DNA of 9,215 bases from contig JAESUA010000404.1 in assembly GCA_016763255.1 (NCBI GenBank), forward strand, positions 1-9,215, read 5' to 3'. Below, one piece after another: positions 1 through 5,962 of this stretch. The notes beneath the pieces are model-generated. The model saw only the letters and a list, made by a program, of their open reading frames with translations, was not told where the DNA came from and ran no database searches. A program made the position numbers and the translations under genes. Each line of letters opens with the position of its first letter. Within the stretch, counting starts at the first letter, position 1. This DNA comes from Magnetovibrio sp. (GTDB lineage Bacteria; Pseudomonadota; Alphaproteobacteria; Rhodospirillales; Magnetovibrionaceae).

Positions 1-1230
1 CGCCAAGCGTCGGGCAACTTCCAGGTTTGGAGTTAGCCCCAAGATTGGCACCGCAGGACGCTCACGGGCAATGCGCATCGTGGTCGAACCGGTGGACGAG
101 AACGAAACAATGGCCTGAGCCGATGTGGTCTCCGCAGTTTGACGTGCGGCCGACGAAATGGCGTCGGCGGCCGTGGCTTCGGGCACCGGACGGGCGGCGT
201 CGGTCATCTTGCGGTACAAACGATCACGTTCAACCCGATTGATGATGCGGTCCATGATCGCCACAGATTCGATCGGGAAATCACCCACCGCAGTTTCCGC
301 CGAAAGCATCACCGCGTCGGCACCGTCATAAATGGCCGTGGCAACATCGGAGGCTTCGGCACGTGTCGGAGTCGGTGCATGCACCATGCTGTCGAGCATC
401 TGCGTTGCCACCACCACCGGTTTACCGGCGATGCGACAGGCATTGATGATGCGTTTTTGCTGAACCGGCACGTCTTCGGGCGGCAATTCCACGCCCAGAT
501 CACCGCGTGCGACCATGATGGCATCAGAGAGTTCGACGATGCCGTGAAGATGTTCGATGGCCGATGGTTTTTCCAACTTGGCCATCACACCGGCACGACC
601 ATTAACGATTTTTTTGATTTCCGCGACATCGGCAGGAAGCTGCACAAACGACAGCGCGATCCAATCAACGCCCAGTTCGAGGCCATATTTCAGATCGATG
701 TGATCTTTTTTGGTTAGGGCCGACAATTCCAAGATTGCACTGGGCACGTTGACGCCCTTGTGATTTGACAACTCGCCACCGAAAACCACTTCGGTTTCGG
801 CGAAGTCCTTGCCCGCCTTATCGACGCGGAGCTTGATCTTGCCATCATCCAACAGCAGGTCCATACCGGGACGCAGTGCCGCGAAAATTTCAGGATGAGG
901 CAGTGGCGCAACCGTTTCATTGCCCAGGGCGTCGGTCAATTCCAGACGCAGGGGCTGGCCCTTGACGAGTTGAATACGATCATTTTCAAATTTGCCAACA
1001 CGCAGCTTGGGACCTTGCAGGTCCATCAAAATACCGATGGGCCGCTGGAACTTTTCTTCCAAACCGCGAATGATATTGTAACGGCGTTTGTGATCTTCGT
1101 GTACGCCGTGTGAGAAGTTGAGTCTAAATACGTCGGCGCCGGCTTCAATTAGTTCCGCAATGTCTTTTTCCGTGGAACGACCAGGCCCGAGCGTGGCGAT
1201 AATTTTTGCGTTTCTTGTCCGTTTCATCAT
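1..1230 (-). CDS. pyk: Pyruvate kinase (3' end beyond window)
   Basis: Catalyses phosphoenolpyruvate + ADP to pyruvate + ATP, the last step of glycolysis, in the cytoplasm. The 410 codons visible are open without a break; the family is usually about 470-480 residues, so the end of the C-terminal allosteric domain lies beyond position 1. Seen in order: the N-terminal strand KIIATLGP (9-16), RLNFSHG (36-42), MDLQGPKLRVG (69-79), the family signature around MAKLEKPSAI (216-225) with the catalytic lysine at 218, MVARGDLGVELP (239-250) with the metal-binding region, and ATQMLDSM (275-282). The residue after GP in LQGPK is Lys75; the potassium-dependent enzymes have Glu there, so this is probably a K+-independent form. 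The start is one of two tandem ATGs (1230 or 1227) and neither has a strong Shine-Dalgarno. The gene is divergent from the small gene at 1497. Identity is secure. Confidence 0.97.
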   Translation of the reverse strand, partial: MMKRTRNAKIIATLGPGRSTEKDIAELIEAGADVFRLNFSHGVHEDHKRRYNIIRGLEEKFQRPIGILMDLQGPKLRVGKFENDRIQLVKGQPLRLELTDALGNETVAPLPHPEIFAALRPGMDLLLDDGKIKLRVDKAGKDFAETEVVFGGELSNHKGVNVPSAILELSALTKKDHIDLKYGLELGVDWIALSFVQLPADVAEIKKIVNGRAGVMAKLEKPSAIEHLHGIVELSDAIMVARGDLGVELPPEDVPVQQKRIINACRIAGKPVVVATQMLDSMVHAPTPTRAEASDVATAIYDGADAVMLSAETAVGDFPIESVAIMDRIINRVERDRLYRKMTDAARPVPEATAADAISSAARQTAETTSAQAIVSFSSTGSTTMRIARERPAVPILGLTPNLEVARRLA

Positions 1231-1245
1231 GGTTCGCAACATACT

Positions 1246-1264
1246 GCGCTTGGTGTTAAAGCGC
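1246..1264. repeat. Inverted repeat in pyk leader
   Basis: GCGCTT (1246-1251) and AAGCGC (1259-1264) are perfect reverse complements with a 7-nt spacer. They lie 16-34 nt upstream of the pyk start codon on the transcribed side. The site could be a small leader hairpin or an operator; six base pairs alone is also compatible with chance. Confidence 0.35.
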
Positions 1265-1419
1265 TATCTATTTTCGGTTAAGCATTCGTGAAAACAGTTC
1301 ATTTTCGCCTTATGAGACTGTATTTCACCCAAGTTTTCACTTAATAGTACGCCAAGCTGTTTGCAACGAAGACTCCAATTGCTCACGTCTCGCCATCCCC
1401 CATTATTTAGAGTCGTCAA

Positions 1420-1434
1420 ATTGCGCTGCGCAAT
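1420..1434. promoter_or_regulatory. 15-bp perfect palindrome, operator candidate
   Basis: ATTGCGC-T-GCGCAAT has two perfect 7-bp arms around a single central base. It lies about 60 bp upstream of the small gene at 1497 and about 190 bp upstream of pyk. Its length and symmetry suit a dimeric transcription factor. I do not recognise it as the site of a named regulator. Confidence 0.4.
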
Positions 1435-1496
1435 CCAGTAAAGATATCCGACAATTTGCCGATGGGTTTAGAATCGCGTTAGGCTAAGGATGATCA

Positions 1497-1877
1497 ATGC
1501 GAAAGGCTTCAGCGATGTCGAAAATCGGAAAAGCTCTTATGTCCTTATTATTGGACAAAAAAGCCCGCGACGCTCTGCACACGGCGCAGCAGCAGCCACG
1601 GCCTGCGCGCGCCACATCACGCCCCGCACCGCCCTCGCCCGTTGCCCCCCCTCAGCTCAGTGTCAAAGCACAGCTGGCTGCCAAGCTTGATGAAGTTCAA
1701 AATCGGCCAAAGAACAACGGCTCCCCCGACCGCAAGCAACTGATCCAAAACGCCATGCGCGTGCGTTCTTCAAAGCAAGATATTTTGTCCGATCTCAGCC
1801 AAGAGCAACGCCTCAAACTTCAAGTCTTGGCCATGAAAGCCATGATGCCCAATGGGTCGGACGGCCAAGGTCACTGA
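1497..1877 (+). CDS. Small uncharacterised protein, Pro/Ala-rich linker
   Basis: I do not recognise this 126-residue protein. It has three parts. A basic, partly amphipathic N-terminal helix covers about 7-32 (MSKIGKALMSLLLDKK). A Pro/Ala/Arg/Ser-rich, probably disordered stretch covers about 33-53. A charged helical C-terminal part covers about 54-118, including SKQDILSDLSQEQRLKLQ (92-109). There is no signal peptide, transmembrane segment or cysteine. The start at 1497 is chosen because AAGGA (1486-1490) lies 6 nt upstream; an in-frame ATG at 1515 with AAAGG 8 nt upstream is an equally reasonable start and would give a 120-residue protein beginning MSKIGK. A weak terminator-like hairpin overlaps its stop, so it is probably its own transcript. 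The 130-bp gap and the dyad before the CheZ-like gene argue against tight coupling to it. The two-helix-plus-linker form suggests an adaptor or nucleic-acid- or protein-binding role, but no function can be assigned. Confidence 0.65.
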   Translation: MRKASAMSKIGKALMSLLLDKKARDALHTAQQQPRPARATSRPAPPSPVAPPQLSVKAQLAAKLDEVQNRPKNNGSPDRKQLIQNAMRVRSSKQDILSDLSQEQRLKLQVLAMKAMMPNGSDGQGH

Positions 1878-1903
1878 AACCTCCCAAAGCGGTGATTTTT
1901 TTT
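1871..1903 (+). terminator. Weak terminator-like hairpin with T8 tract
   Basis: TCACTG (1871-1876) can pair with CGGTGA (1890-1895) as five Watson-Crick pairs and one G-U, with a 13-nt loop, directly followed by eight T residues (1896-1903). The left arm overlaps the stop codon of the upstream small gene. The stem is short and the loop long, so it may be inefficient. Confidence 0.35.
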
Positions 1904-1912
1904 AACAACCTT

Positions 1913-1930
1913 TAACAGTAATACCTGTTA
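1913..1930. promoter_or_regulatory. 18-bp dyad upstream of cheZ-like gene
   Basis: TAACAG-TAATAC-CTGTTA has perfect 6-bp arms and a 6-bp spacer, in an AT-rich stretch 78-95 bp upstream of the start of the CheZ-like gene. A second ACAGTA follows directly (1930-1935), giving a partial direct repeat. The position fits an operator or activator site in the promoter of that gene. The binding factor is unknown. Confidence 0.4.
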
Positions 1931-2007
1931 CAGTATTTTGAATCATAAGGGATACGCAGCCGCGCGCTGCCTTTTTAACATATTTAGATCAAAGGGACGC
2001 GGCGCTT

Positions 2008-2550
2008 ATGACGGCACCATTCCTAGAAGCTGACTCAGAAAACCTGCGCAGCGAAATGCACGGCCTACTGCAATACATCAACCGCGTACGCCTAGAAATT
2101 GCCAGTATTTCCCGTCCGGCAGACGACGAACATGAATTTTCAACCATGTCCGATCAGTTGGATGCCGTGATCAAGGCCACCGACGATGCGTCCAATACGA
2201 TCATGGGCTGCGCCGAAAGCAATGAGGACGCAGTGCAAGAGTTGCGCAAACTCATAAAAGATCCGGCACAAATCGCGTTGCTTGATAAAATCTCCGAAAA
2301 TGACATGAACACCATTCAGGCCTGCAGCTTCCAGGACATCACCGGTCAGCGCGTGACCAAGGTGGCACGCTCGATCACCTATGTGGAAGACCGCGTCGCC
2401 GCACTGACACAACTGTGGGGCAAAGAAGCAATCGACAAGGTTGAACTGAAGGGTTCGGATAAGACCGATGATGAAAAACTTCTCAGCGGTCCTGCTTTGG
2501 ACCCTGCGCGGGCCATCAGCCAAGATGAAATCGACGCCCTGTTCGATTAA
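2008..2550 (+). CDS. cheZ: CheZ-like CheY-P phosphatase
   Basis: Probably dephosphorylates CheY-P and so ends the flagellar motor-switch signal in chemotaxis; cytoplasmic. It has 180 residues against about 214 for E. coli CheZ. Residues 10-140 are predicted to be long helices, consistent with the CheZ four-helix-bundle dimer. The segment CSFQDITGQRVTKVARSI (106-123) matches the conserved CheZ helix: Asp110 and Gln114 correspond to E. coli Asp143 and Gln147, the latter being the glutamine that positions the attacking water. A charged, flexible stretch (about 145-168) leads to the C-terminal SQDEIDALFD (171-180), which resembles both the CheY-binding end of CheZ and the N-terminal peptide of FliM. 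Start at 2008: AAAGGGA (1991-1997) lies 10 nt upstream. No other chemotaxis or flagellar gene is adjacent, so it is an isolated locus here. A less likely alternative is a CheZ-fold protein acting on another receiver, for example the lone receiver at 3292-3666. Confidence 0.85.
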   Translation: MTAPFLEADSENLRSEMHGLLQYINRVRLEIASISRPADDEHEFSTMSDQLDAVIKATDDASNTIMGCAESNEDAVQELRKLIKDPAQIALLDKISENDMNTIQACSFQDITGQRVTKVARSITYVEDRVAALTQLWGKEAIDKVELKGSDKTDDEKLLSGPALDPARAISQDEIDALFD

Positions 2551-2570
2551 AACCAACGGCATCATCATCC

Positions 2571-2607
2571 AAAAAAACCCGCCAAATCGGTGGGGTTTTT
2601 GTTTTTG
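2571..2607 (+). terminator. Terminator after cheZ-like gene
   Basis: An A-run followed by CCCGCCA can pair, with one or two bulges, with TGGGG followed by a T-run, around a short AATCGG loop. The T-rich tail (2595-2606) follows. It lies 21 nt after the cheZ-like stop, in the right place for an intrinsic terminator. The A-run on the left gives partial function for the opposite strand. Confidence 0.6.
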
Positions 2608-2665
2608 AGATGCCGTGTTAGGTTTCAGCCTACACACACATATAGATATCAACATGAGGGATAAC

Positions 2666-3217
2666 ATGACCCGTTTCATTTCCGCTTTTGCAGCCCTCAT
2701 CATGGGAGTTTTGATCATGACCGAACAGGCCCTGGCCCTGGACCTTGAAAATACGTTGTACCTGGACCTTAAAGATGGTCGGGTGGTGATCGAAATGCGC
2801 GAAGACCTCGCCCCCAAACATGTCACCCGCATCAAAGAATTAACCCGCCAGGGTTTCTACGATGGGCTGACCTTTCACCGCGTGATCAAAGGCTTTATGG
2901 CCCAAACCGGCGACCCTGAAGGTACCGGCATGGGCGGTTCCGGCGTCAACCTTCCGGCCGAATTTTCCCGTGAAAAATATGTCCGCGGCACCGTCGGAAT
3001 GGCACGCAGCCAAGACATCAACAGCGGCGATAGCCAATTTTACATCATGTTTGATCGTTCCGAATTCCTTGACGGCAAATACACCGTGTGGGGCCAAGTG
3101 ATCAAAGGCATGGAATTTGTCGACAACATTAAAATAGGCGAAGGCGGAAACGGCGCAATGATCGGCGACCCCGATGTCATCGTGCGCATGCAAGTCGCAG
3201 CCGACGCCAAAGACTAA
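2666..3217 (+). CDS. Periplasmic cyclophilin-type peptidyl-prolyl isomerase
   Basis: Isomerises X-Pro peptide bonds and assists protein folding, here outside the cytoplasm. Residues 1-24 form a signal peptide: a basic start (MTR), a hydrophobic core, and cleavage expected after the ALA at 22-24. The mature part is one cyclophilin domain. The active-site elements are TFHRVIKGFMAQTGD (69-83) with the catalytic Arg72 and Gln80, SGDSQFYIMF (120-129), and FLDGKYTVWGQV (134-145). The tryptophan of human cyclophilin A is replaced by phenylalanine (134), as in many bacterial enzymes. At 183 residues it is typical of single-domain exported forms (PpiA type). Start: ATG 2666 has GAGGGA (2656-2661) 4 nt upstream and gives a clean signal peptide; in-frame starts at 2615 (GTG) and 2654 would add a polar leader and are disfavoured. 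It sits between two terminators and so is probably monocistronic. Its clients cannot be inferred from neighbours. Confidence 0.93.
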   Translation: MTRFISAFAALIMGVLIMTEQALALDLENTLYLDLKDGRVVIEMREDLAPKHVTRIKELTRQGFYDGLTFHRVIKGFMAQTGDPEGTGMGGSGVNLPAEFSREKYVRGTVGMARSQDINSGDSQFYIMFDRSEFLDGKYTVWGQVIKGMEFVDNIKIGEGGNGAMIGDPDVIVRMQVAADAKD

Positions 3218-3233
3218 GCCGCAACGGCCCGCT

Positions 3234-3274
3234 CAACAAAACGCCCCTTTCTCATTGAAAGGGGCGTTTTGTTG
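3234..3274. terminator. Strong bidirectional intrinsic terminator
   Basis: Two perfect 18-nt arms, CAACAAAACGCCCCTTTC (3234-3251) and its reverse complement (3257-3274), enclose a 5-nt TCATT loop. A GC-rich core is flanked by an A-run on one side and a T-run on the other, so it works for either strand. It lies 16 nt after the cyclophilin stop on the plus strand and 17 nt after the receiver stop on the minus strand, and it separates the two convergent units. Confidence 0.93.
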
Positions 3275-3291
3275 TATTGATCAAAGTATTT

Positions 3292-3666
3292 CTATACTGG
3301 GGTAAGGTTCGCCAGCACTTTGGTAACGCACGCGCCAAGATCATTGATGGAGAATGGTTTGGTCAGCGCACAATCCGCACCGATGCGATAGGTTGTTTCC
3401 ATAATGTCTATATTTTTACCGCCACCGGAAATGGCGACAATTTTAAGATCGGGATTGTTGATCTTTAATTCTAAGATGGTTTGAACTCCATCTTTCTCCG
3501 GCATGATCAAATCCGTGATCACCAAATCATAATCTTTAACCTCACATTTAGAGACCCCCTCGACACCGTTCACCGCGGTTTCGACCGTGTAGCCCATTGA
3601 TTCCAAGGCTTCACATAATGAATAGCGAACAGCCTCGTCATCCTCAATCACCAAAATTTCTGCCAT
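3292..3666 (-). CDS. Single-domain response regulator (receiver only)
   Basis: A CheY-like phospho-receiver of 124 residues with no output domain. All receiver landmarks are present: the acidic pair Asp9/Asp10 in VIEDDE, the phospho-acceptor Asp52 in VITDLIMPEKDG, Ser81 at the switch position in AISGGG, and Lys104 in LTKPF. It starts at ATG 3666, preceded by AGGGGGC about 4 nt upstream; an in-frame ATG seven codons earlier (3687) lacks such support. It follows the histidine kinase gene after a 38-nt gap on the same strand, so the two are almost certainly cotranscribed and the kinase is the likely phosphodonor. Without a DNA-binding or enzymatic domain it must act by protein contact or as a phosphorelay intermediate or phosphate sink. 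The C-terminal helix is standard, so this is a complete protein and not a truncated regulator. Confidence 0.93.
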   Translation of the reverse strand: MAEILVIEDDEAVRYSLCEALESMGYTVETAVNGVEGVSKCEVKDYDLVITDLIMPEKDGVQTILELKINNPDLKIVAISGGGKNIDIMETTYRIGADCALTKPFSINDLGACVTKVLANLTPV

Positions 3667-3704
3667 TGTGCCCCCTGTCATTGCCACAGTTTAGTTTACC
3701 CATT

Positions 3705-5711
3705 TCAGTTTAGATTTCCATCCACAACAGGCAAAAATATACTAAAAGTTGTTCCCTGACCCGGGGCACTCAAAACCTTTATGCCCCCGCCATGCATAGT
3801 GACGATACCACTGGCCATAGACAAGCCAAGCCCGGTGCCTTTTCCCTGTCCCTTGGTTGTGAAGAAAGGGTCGAAGATGCGTTCGATAAGGTCCGGGCTC
3901 ATACCACAGCCATCATCAGAAACTGTGATTTTGGCATAATGCTCATGAGCGATTTCATGATCCGTATCATATTCGACGCCATCTTGATCAACGCGCGATA
4001 AATCAATGAGAATTTTTCCAGTTTTCTCGCCTATGGCATCCACCGCGTTGGAGGCCAAGTTCAACAACAGGGCTTCAATTTGTGCCGCATCCGCGACCAC
4101 CTTACCCGTGTCATCGCTCAAATTTTCTATCAGACGAATTGATGACGGTGAACTGGAGCGAAACAAAGCCATGGTTGCGCGCACCAGATCGCAGATATCC
4201 AGCGGGGCCATATTGGGTTCATCTTGACGCGAATACAGCAAAATACGATCACCCAAAGCTTTGCCCCGCCGACAAGCATCAATGGCGATTTGCAACCGTT
4301 TTCGAATCGGAGAATCCTCAGCAGCCTCGTTGATTGTGATCTCACTCAAGATCAAAATCGGTTGGAAGATGTTGTTGAACGAGTGCGCCACACCACCCGC
4401 AAGATTGCCCAAGGCCTGCATTTTTTGCGCATGACGCAACTGCTTTTCGGTTTCCTTGGCCTCAGAGATATCGGTTAATGCGCCGTTGTACCCACAAAAC
4501 AGCCCAGATTCATCAAACACCGGAATGCCCGTATCCTGAATATGAACCACAGTGCCGTTGGGCGTGTGCAAAGAAAATTCAAACTGACGGTAAGCTTCGC
4601 GGTTTCGCAATTGATTTTTGTGTTGTTCAAGCTCGACGACATCAGCATGAAAGTCATCCTTTTCAAGGCGATCAAATATTGATACCCTGATCATATCGTC
4701 TGGATGATATCCAAGAGCCTTATAAAACTGAGGGGAAATTCTGGTTAAACGCATATCTGCATCGGTTTCGAAAAACCAATCCGAAGCCACCTCCAACAAA
4801 TTTCGCAAACGCCTTTCATTGGTTTCCAAATGATTTTTTGCTGTGGCCAGCTCGCTGGTGCGGTCGCTCACCAAGACCTGCAAGCGTTCTTCACGCTCAC
4901 CTAGTTTTTCAACGAAGGTTCCCAGCGCATCGGCCATATCGCCGATTTCATCATCACCGCAACGCGGGATCTCTTCTTTGGTATTGCCATCGGCAACCGA
5001 ACGCATGGCCTTTTGAATGGACACCACGCGGCTACTGACACGTGTATCGAAATAGTATGTCACCAAAAGTGCAAATATCAGCGTTGCGATGGCGTACATC
5101 ACCAACTGCCAGAGCTCCAAACGGATGTCGTCCAGGGTATTGTCGACCAACAACTCAATATCACCACTGACCGCACTGGCCAATGCGGCTACAGAATAAG
5201 TCATGCGATCGGCATGATATTTATGCAGCAACAACAAGCGGTCCACTTCACCAACCCACTGCGAAACGGTATTGTCATTGTCGGAGACGATGGAAGCCAC
5301 ATTGCGTTGATCAACAGCCTCGGTCAATTCGCCAAAACTTTTTTGCAGGGCTTCTTTGTTCTTACTGATGTGGTCCAAACGCTTTTGATTGACGCCATTT
5401 TCGGTCAACGTCACAAGTTGGGTATCGAGCCATTTAAATTGTTCGTTAATGCGATTAACAAAGGCTTCTCGTGTCCACTTGTCGCGCGTCAGGACATCAC
5501 CGGATGCCCCTTTTGAAATGGCCTCGCCCTGACGCGCCACTTCGTAGGCAGCAATCAAAACCGGGATATTTTCACCCGACAACCGTTCTAGGCGCTCTTG
5601 ATATTCCAACAAGGACAATACATTCCACAGGCTGGTCATCACGCCCGCAAACGCCAGCAGGAAAAAAGCGAACAAAACACGATGACGAATGCTGGAAAGC
5701 ACCTTGCTCAT
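3705..5711 (-). CDS. Membrane sensor histidine kinase (HAMP-PAS-HisKA-HATPase)
   Basis: A 668-residue inner-membrane sensor kinase. Transmembrane helix 1 is about 12-32. A periplasmic, predicted all-helical sensor region of about 165 residues follows (33-200). Transmembrane helix 2 is about 203-221, HAMP about 222-275, a coiled coil about 270-303, and PAS/PAC about 301-420. Next come HisKA with the H-box GGVAHSFNN (439-447) and phospho-acceptor His443, then an HATPase with the N-box LLLNLASNAVDAI (548-560), G1 DDGCGM (599-604), F-box DPFFTTKG (614-621) and G2 GKGTGLGLS (623-631). The residue after His443 is serine (codon 4382-4380); relatives nearly always have Asp or Glu there. Start: ATG 5711 has AGGGAGA 4 nt upstream; the longer in-frame start at 5771 adds an unlikely 20-residue leader. 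It is the first gene of an operon with the receiver at 3292-3666. The ligand is unknown. The divergent amino-acid-binding protein suggests an amino-acid or peptide signal. Confidence 0.95.
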   Translation of the reverse strand: MSKVLSSIRHRVLFAFFLLAFAGVMTSLWNVLSLLEYQERLERLSGENIPVLIAAYEVARQGEAISKGASGDVLTRDKWTREAFVNRINEQFKWLDTQLVTLTENGVNQKRLDHISKNKEALQKSFGELTEAVDQRNVASIVSDNDNTVSQWVGEVDRLLLLHKYHADRMTYSVAALASAVSGDIELLVDNTLDDIRLELWQLVMYAIATLIFALLVTYYFDTRVSSRVVSIQKAMRSVADGNTKEEIPRCGDDEIGDMADALGTFVEKLGEREERLQVLVSDRTSELATAKNHLETNERRLRNLLEVASDWFFETDADMRLTRISPQFYKALGYHPDDMIRVSIFDRLEKDDFHADVVELEQHKNQLRNREAYRQFEFSLHTPNGTVVHIQDTGIPVFDESGLFCGYNGALTDISEAKETEKQLRHAQKMQALGNLAGGVAHSFNNIFQPILILSEITINEAAEDSPIRKRLQIAIDACRRGKALGDRILLYSRQDEPNMAPLDICDLVRATMALFRSSSPSSIRLIENLSDDTGKVVADAAQIEALLLNLASNAVDAIGEKTGKILIDLSRVDQDGVEYDTDHEIAHEHYAKITVSDDGCGMSPDLIERIFDPFFTTKGQGKGTGLGLSMASGIVTMHGGGIKVLSAPGQGTTFSIFLPVVDGNLN

Positions 5712-5758
5712 ATCATCTCCCTGCCATATTAACCATTGCAGGGCCAATACATACGTCC

Positions 5759-5783
5759 TTGCAAAAAACAATATTGCAAAAAA
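5759..5783. repeat. Tandem TTGCAAAAAA motif in divergent promoter region
   Basis: TTGCAAAAAA occurs at 5759-5768 and again at 5774-5783, start-to-start 15 bp, with CAATA between the copies. It lies 48-72 bp upstream of the kinase start. It could be a paired regulator site or a curved A-tract region; chance in AT-rich DNA is possible. Confidence 0.3.
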
Positions 5784-5900
5784 ATGAGCAATAGTCCCTA
5801 GTTAAACAAAAACAATTACGATACATCCAAATTAACGCACGCAACACACACCCTTAAGTAGAACCACCCACGCTACTGGGTCGCAATAACCATCATACAC

Positions 5901-5928
5901 TTTACAAGATAAAGCCGAACCTTAGAAT
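5901..5928 (+). promoter_or_regulatory. Candidate sigma70 promoter of the binding-protein gene
   Basis: TTTACA (5901-5906) and TAGAAT (5923-5928) each match five of six consensus bases with a 16-bp spacer. Transcription would begin near 5935, giving a leader of roughly 28 nt before the ATG at 5963. Confidence 0.5.
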
Positions 5929-5962
5929 ATTAAGACTTGAGGACTGGGAGAAGCCAACAATC

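Larger units (their letters stand above)
1231..1496. promoter_or_regulatory. Divergent intergenic region, pyk / small ORF
   Basis: About 266 bp without a gene separate the divergent pyruvate kinase gene and the small plus-strand gene, so it must hold both promoters. I could not place a convincing -35/-10 pair for either side. It contains two dyads: a 15-bp palindrome at 1420-1434, and 6-bp arms GCGCTT/AAGCGC at 1246-1264 just upstream of the pyk start. No open frame in it looks coding. Confidence 0.5.
5712..5962. promoter_or_regulatory. Divergent promoter region, kinase / binding protein
   Basis: 251 bp of AT-rich sequence without a coding frame separates the kinase and the binding-protein genes and must promote both. 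A reasonable sigma70-type promoter faces the binding protein (5901-5928). A duplicated TTGCAAAAAA motif (5759-5768 and 5774-5783) lies nearer the kinase. I could not place the kinase promoter. Confidence 0.55.

Noticed and set aside
139..717. 192-codon open frame on the plus strand inside the pyruvate kinase gene
   Set aside because: It is antisense to an unmistakable, unbroken pyruvate kinase; the product is His/Arg/Phe-rich with no family resemblance, a typical reverse-strand shadow.
1490..1690. 66-codon frame starting at ATG 1490, overlapping the small gene at 1497
   Set aside because: The AAGGA that would serve it overlaps the ATG itself; the frame at 1497 has correct spacing and is longer, with a coherent helical C-terminus.
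2140..2835. 231-codon minus-strand open frame spanning the end of the CheZ-like gene and the start of the cyclophilin
   Set aside because: It reads through two supported genes and the terminator between them on the opposite strand; its composition is shadow-like and no motif is visible.
5013..5516. 167-codon plus-strand open frame opposite the kinase sensor region
   Set aside because: Antisense to the continuous kinase frame, with no ribosome binding site or recognisable domain.
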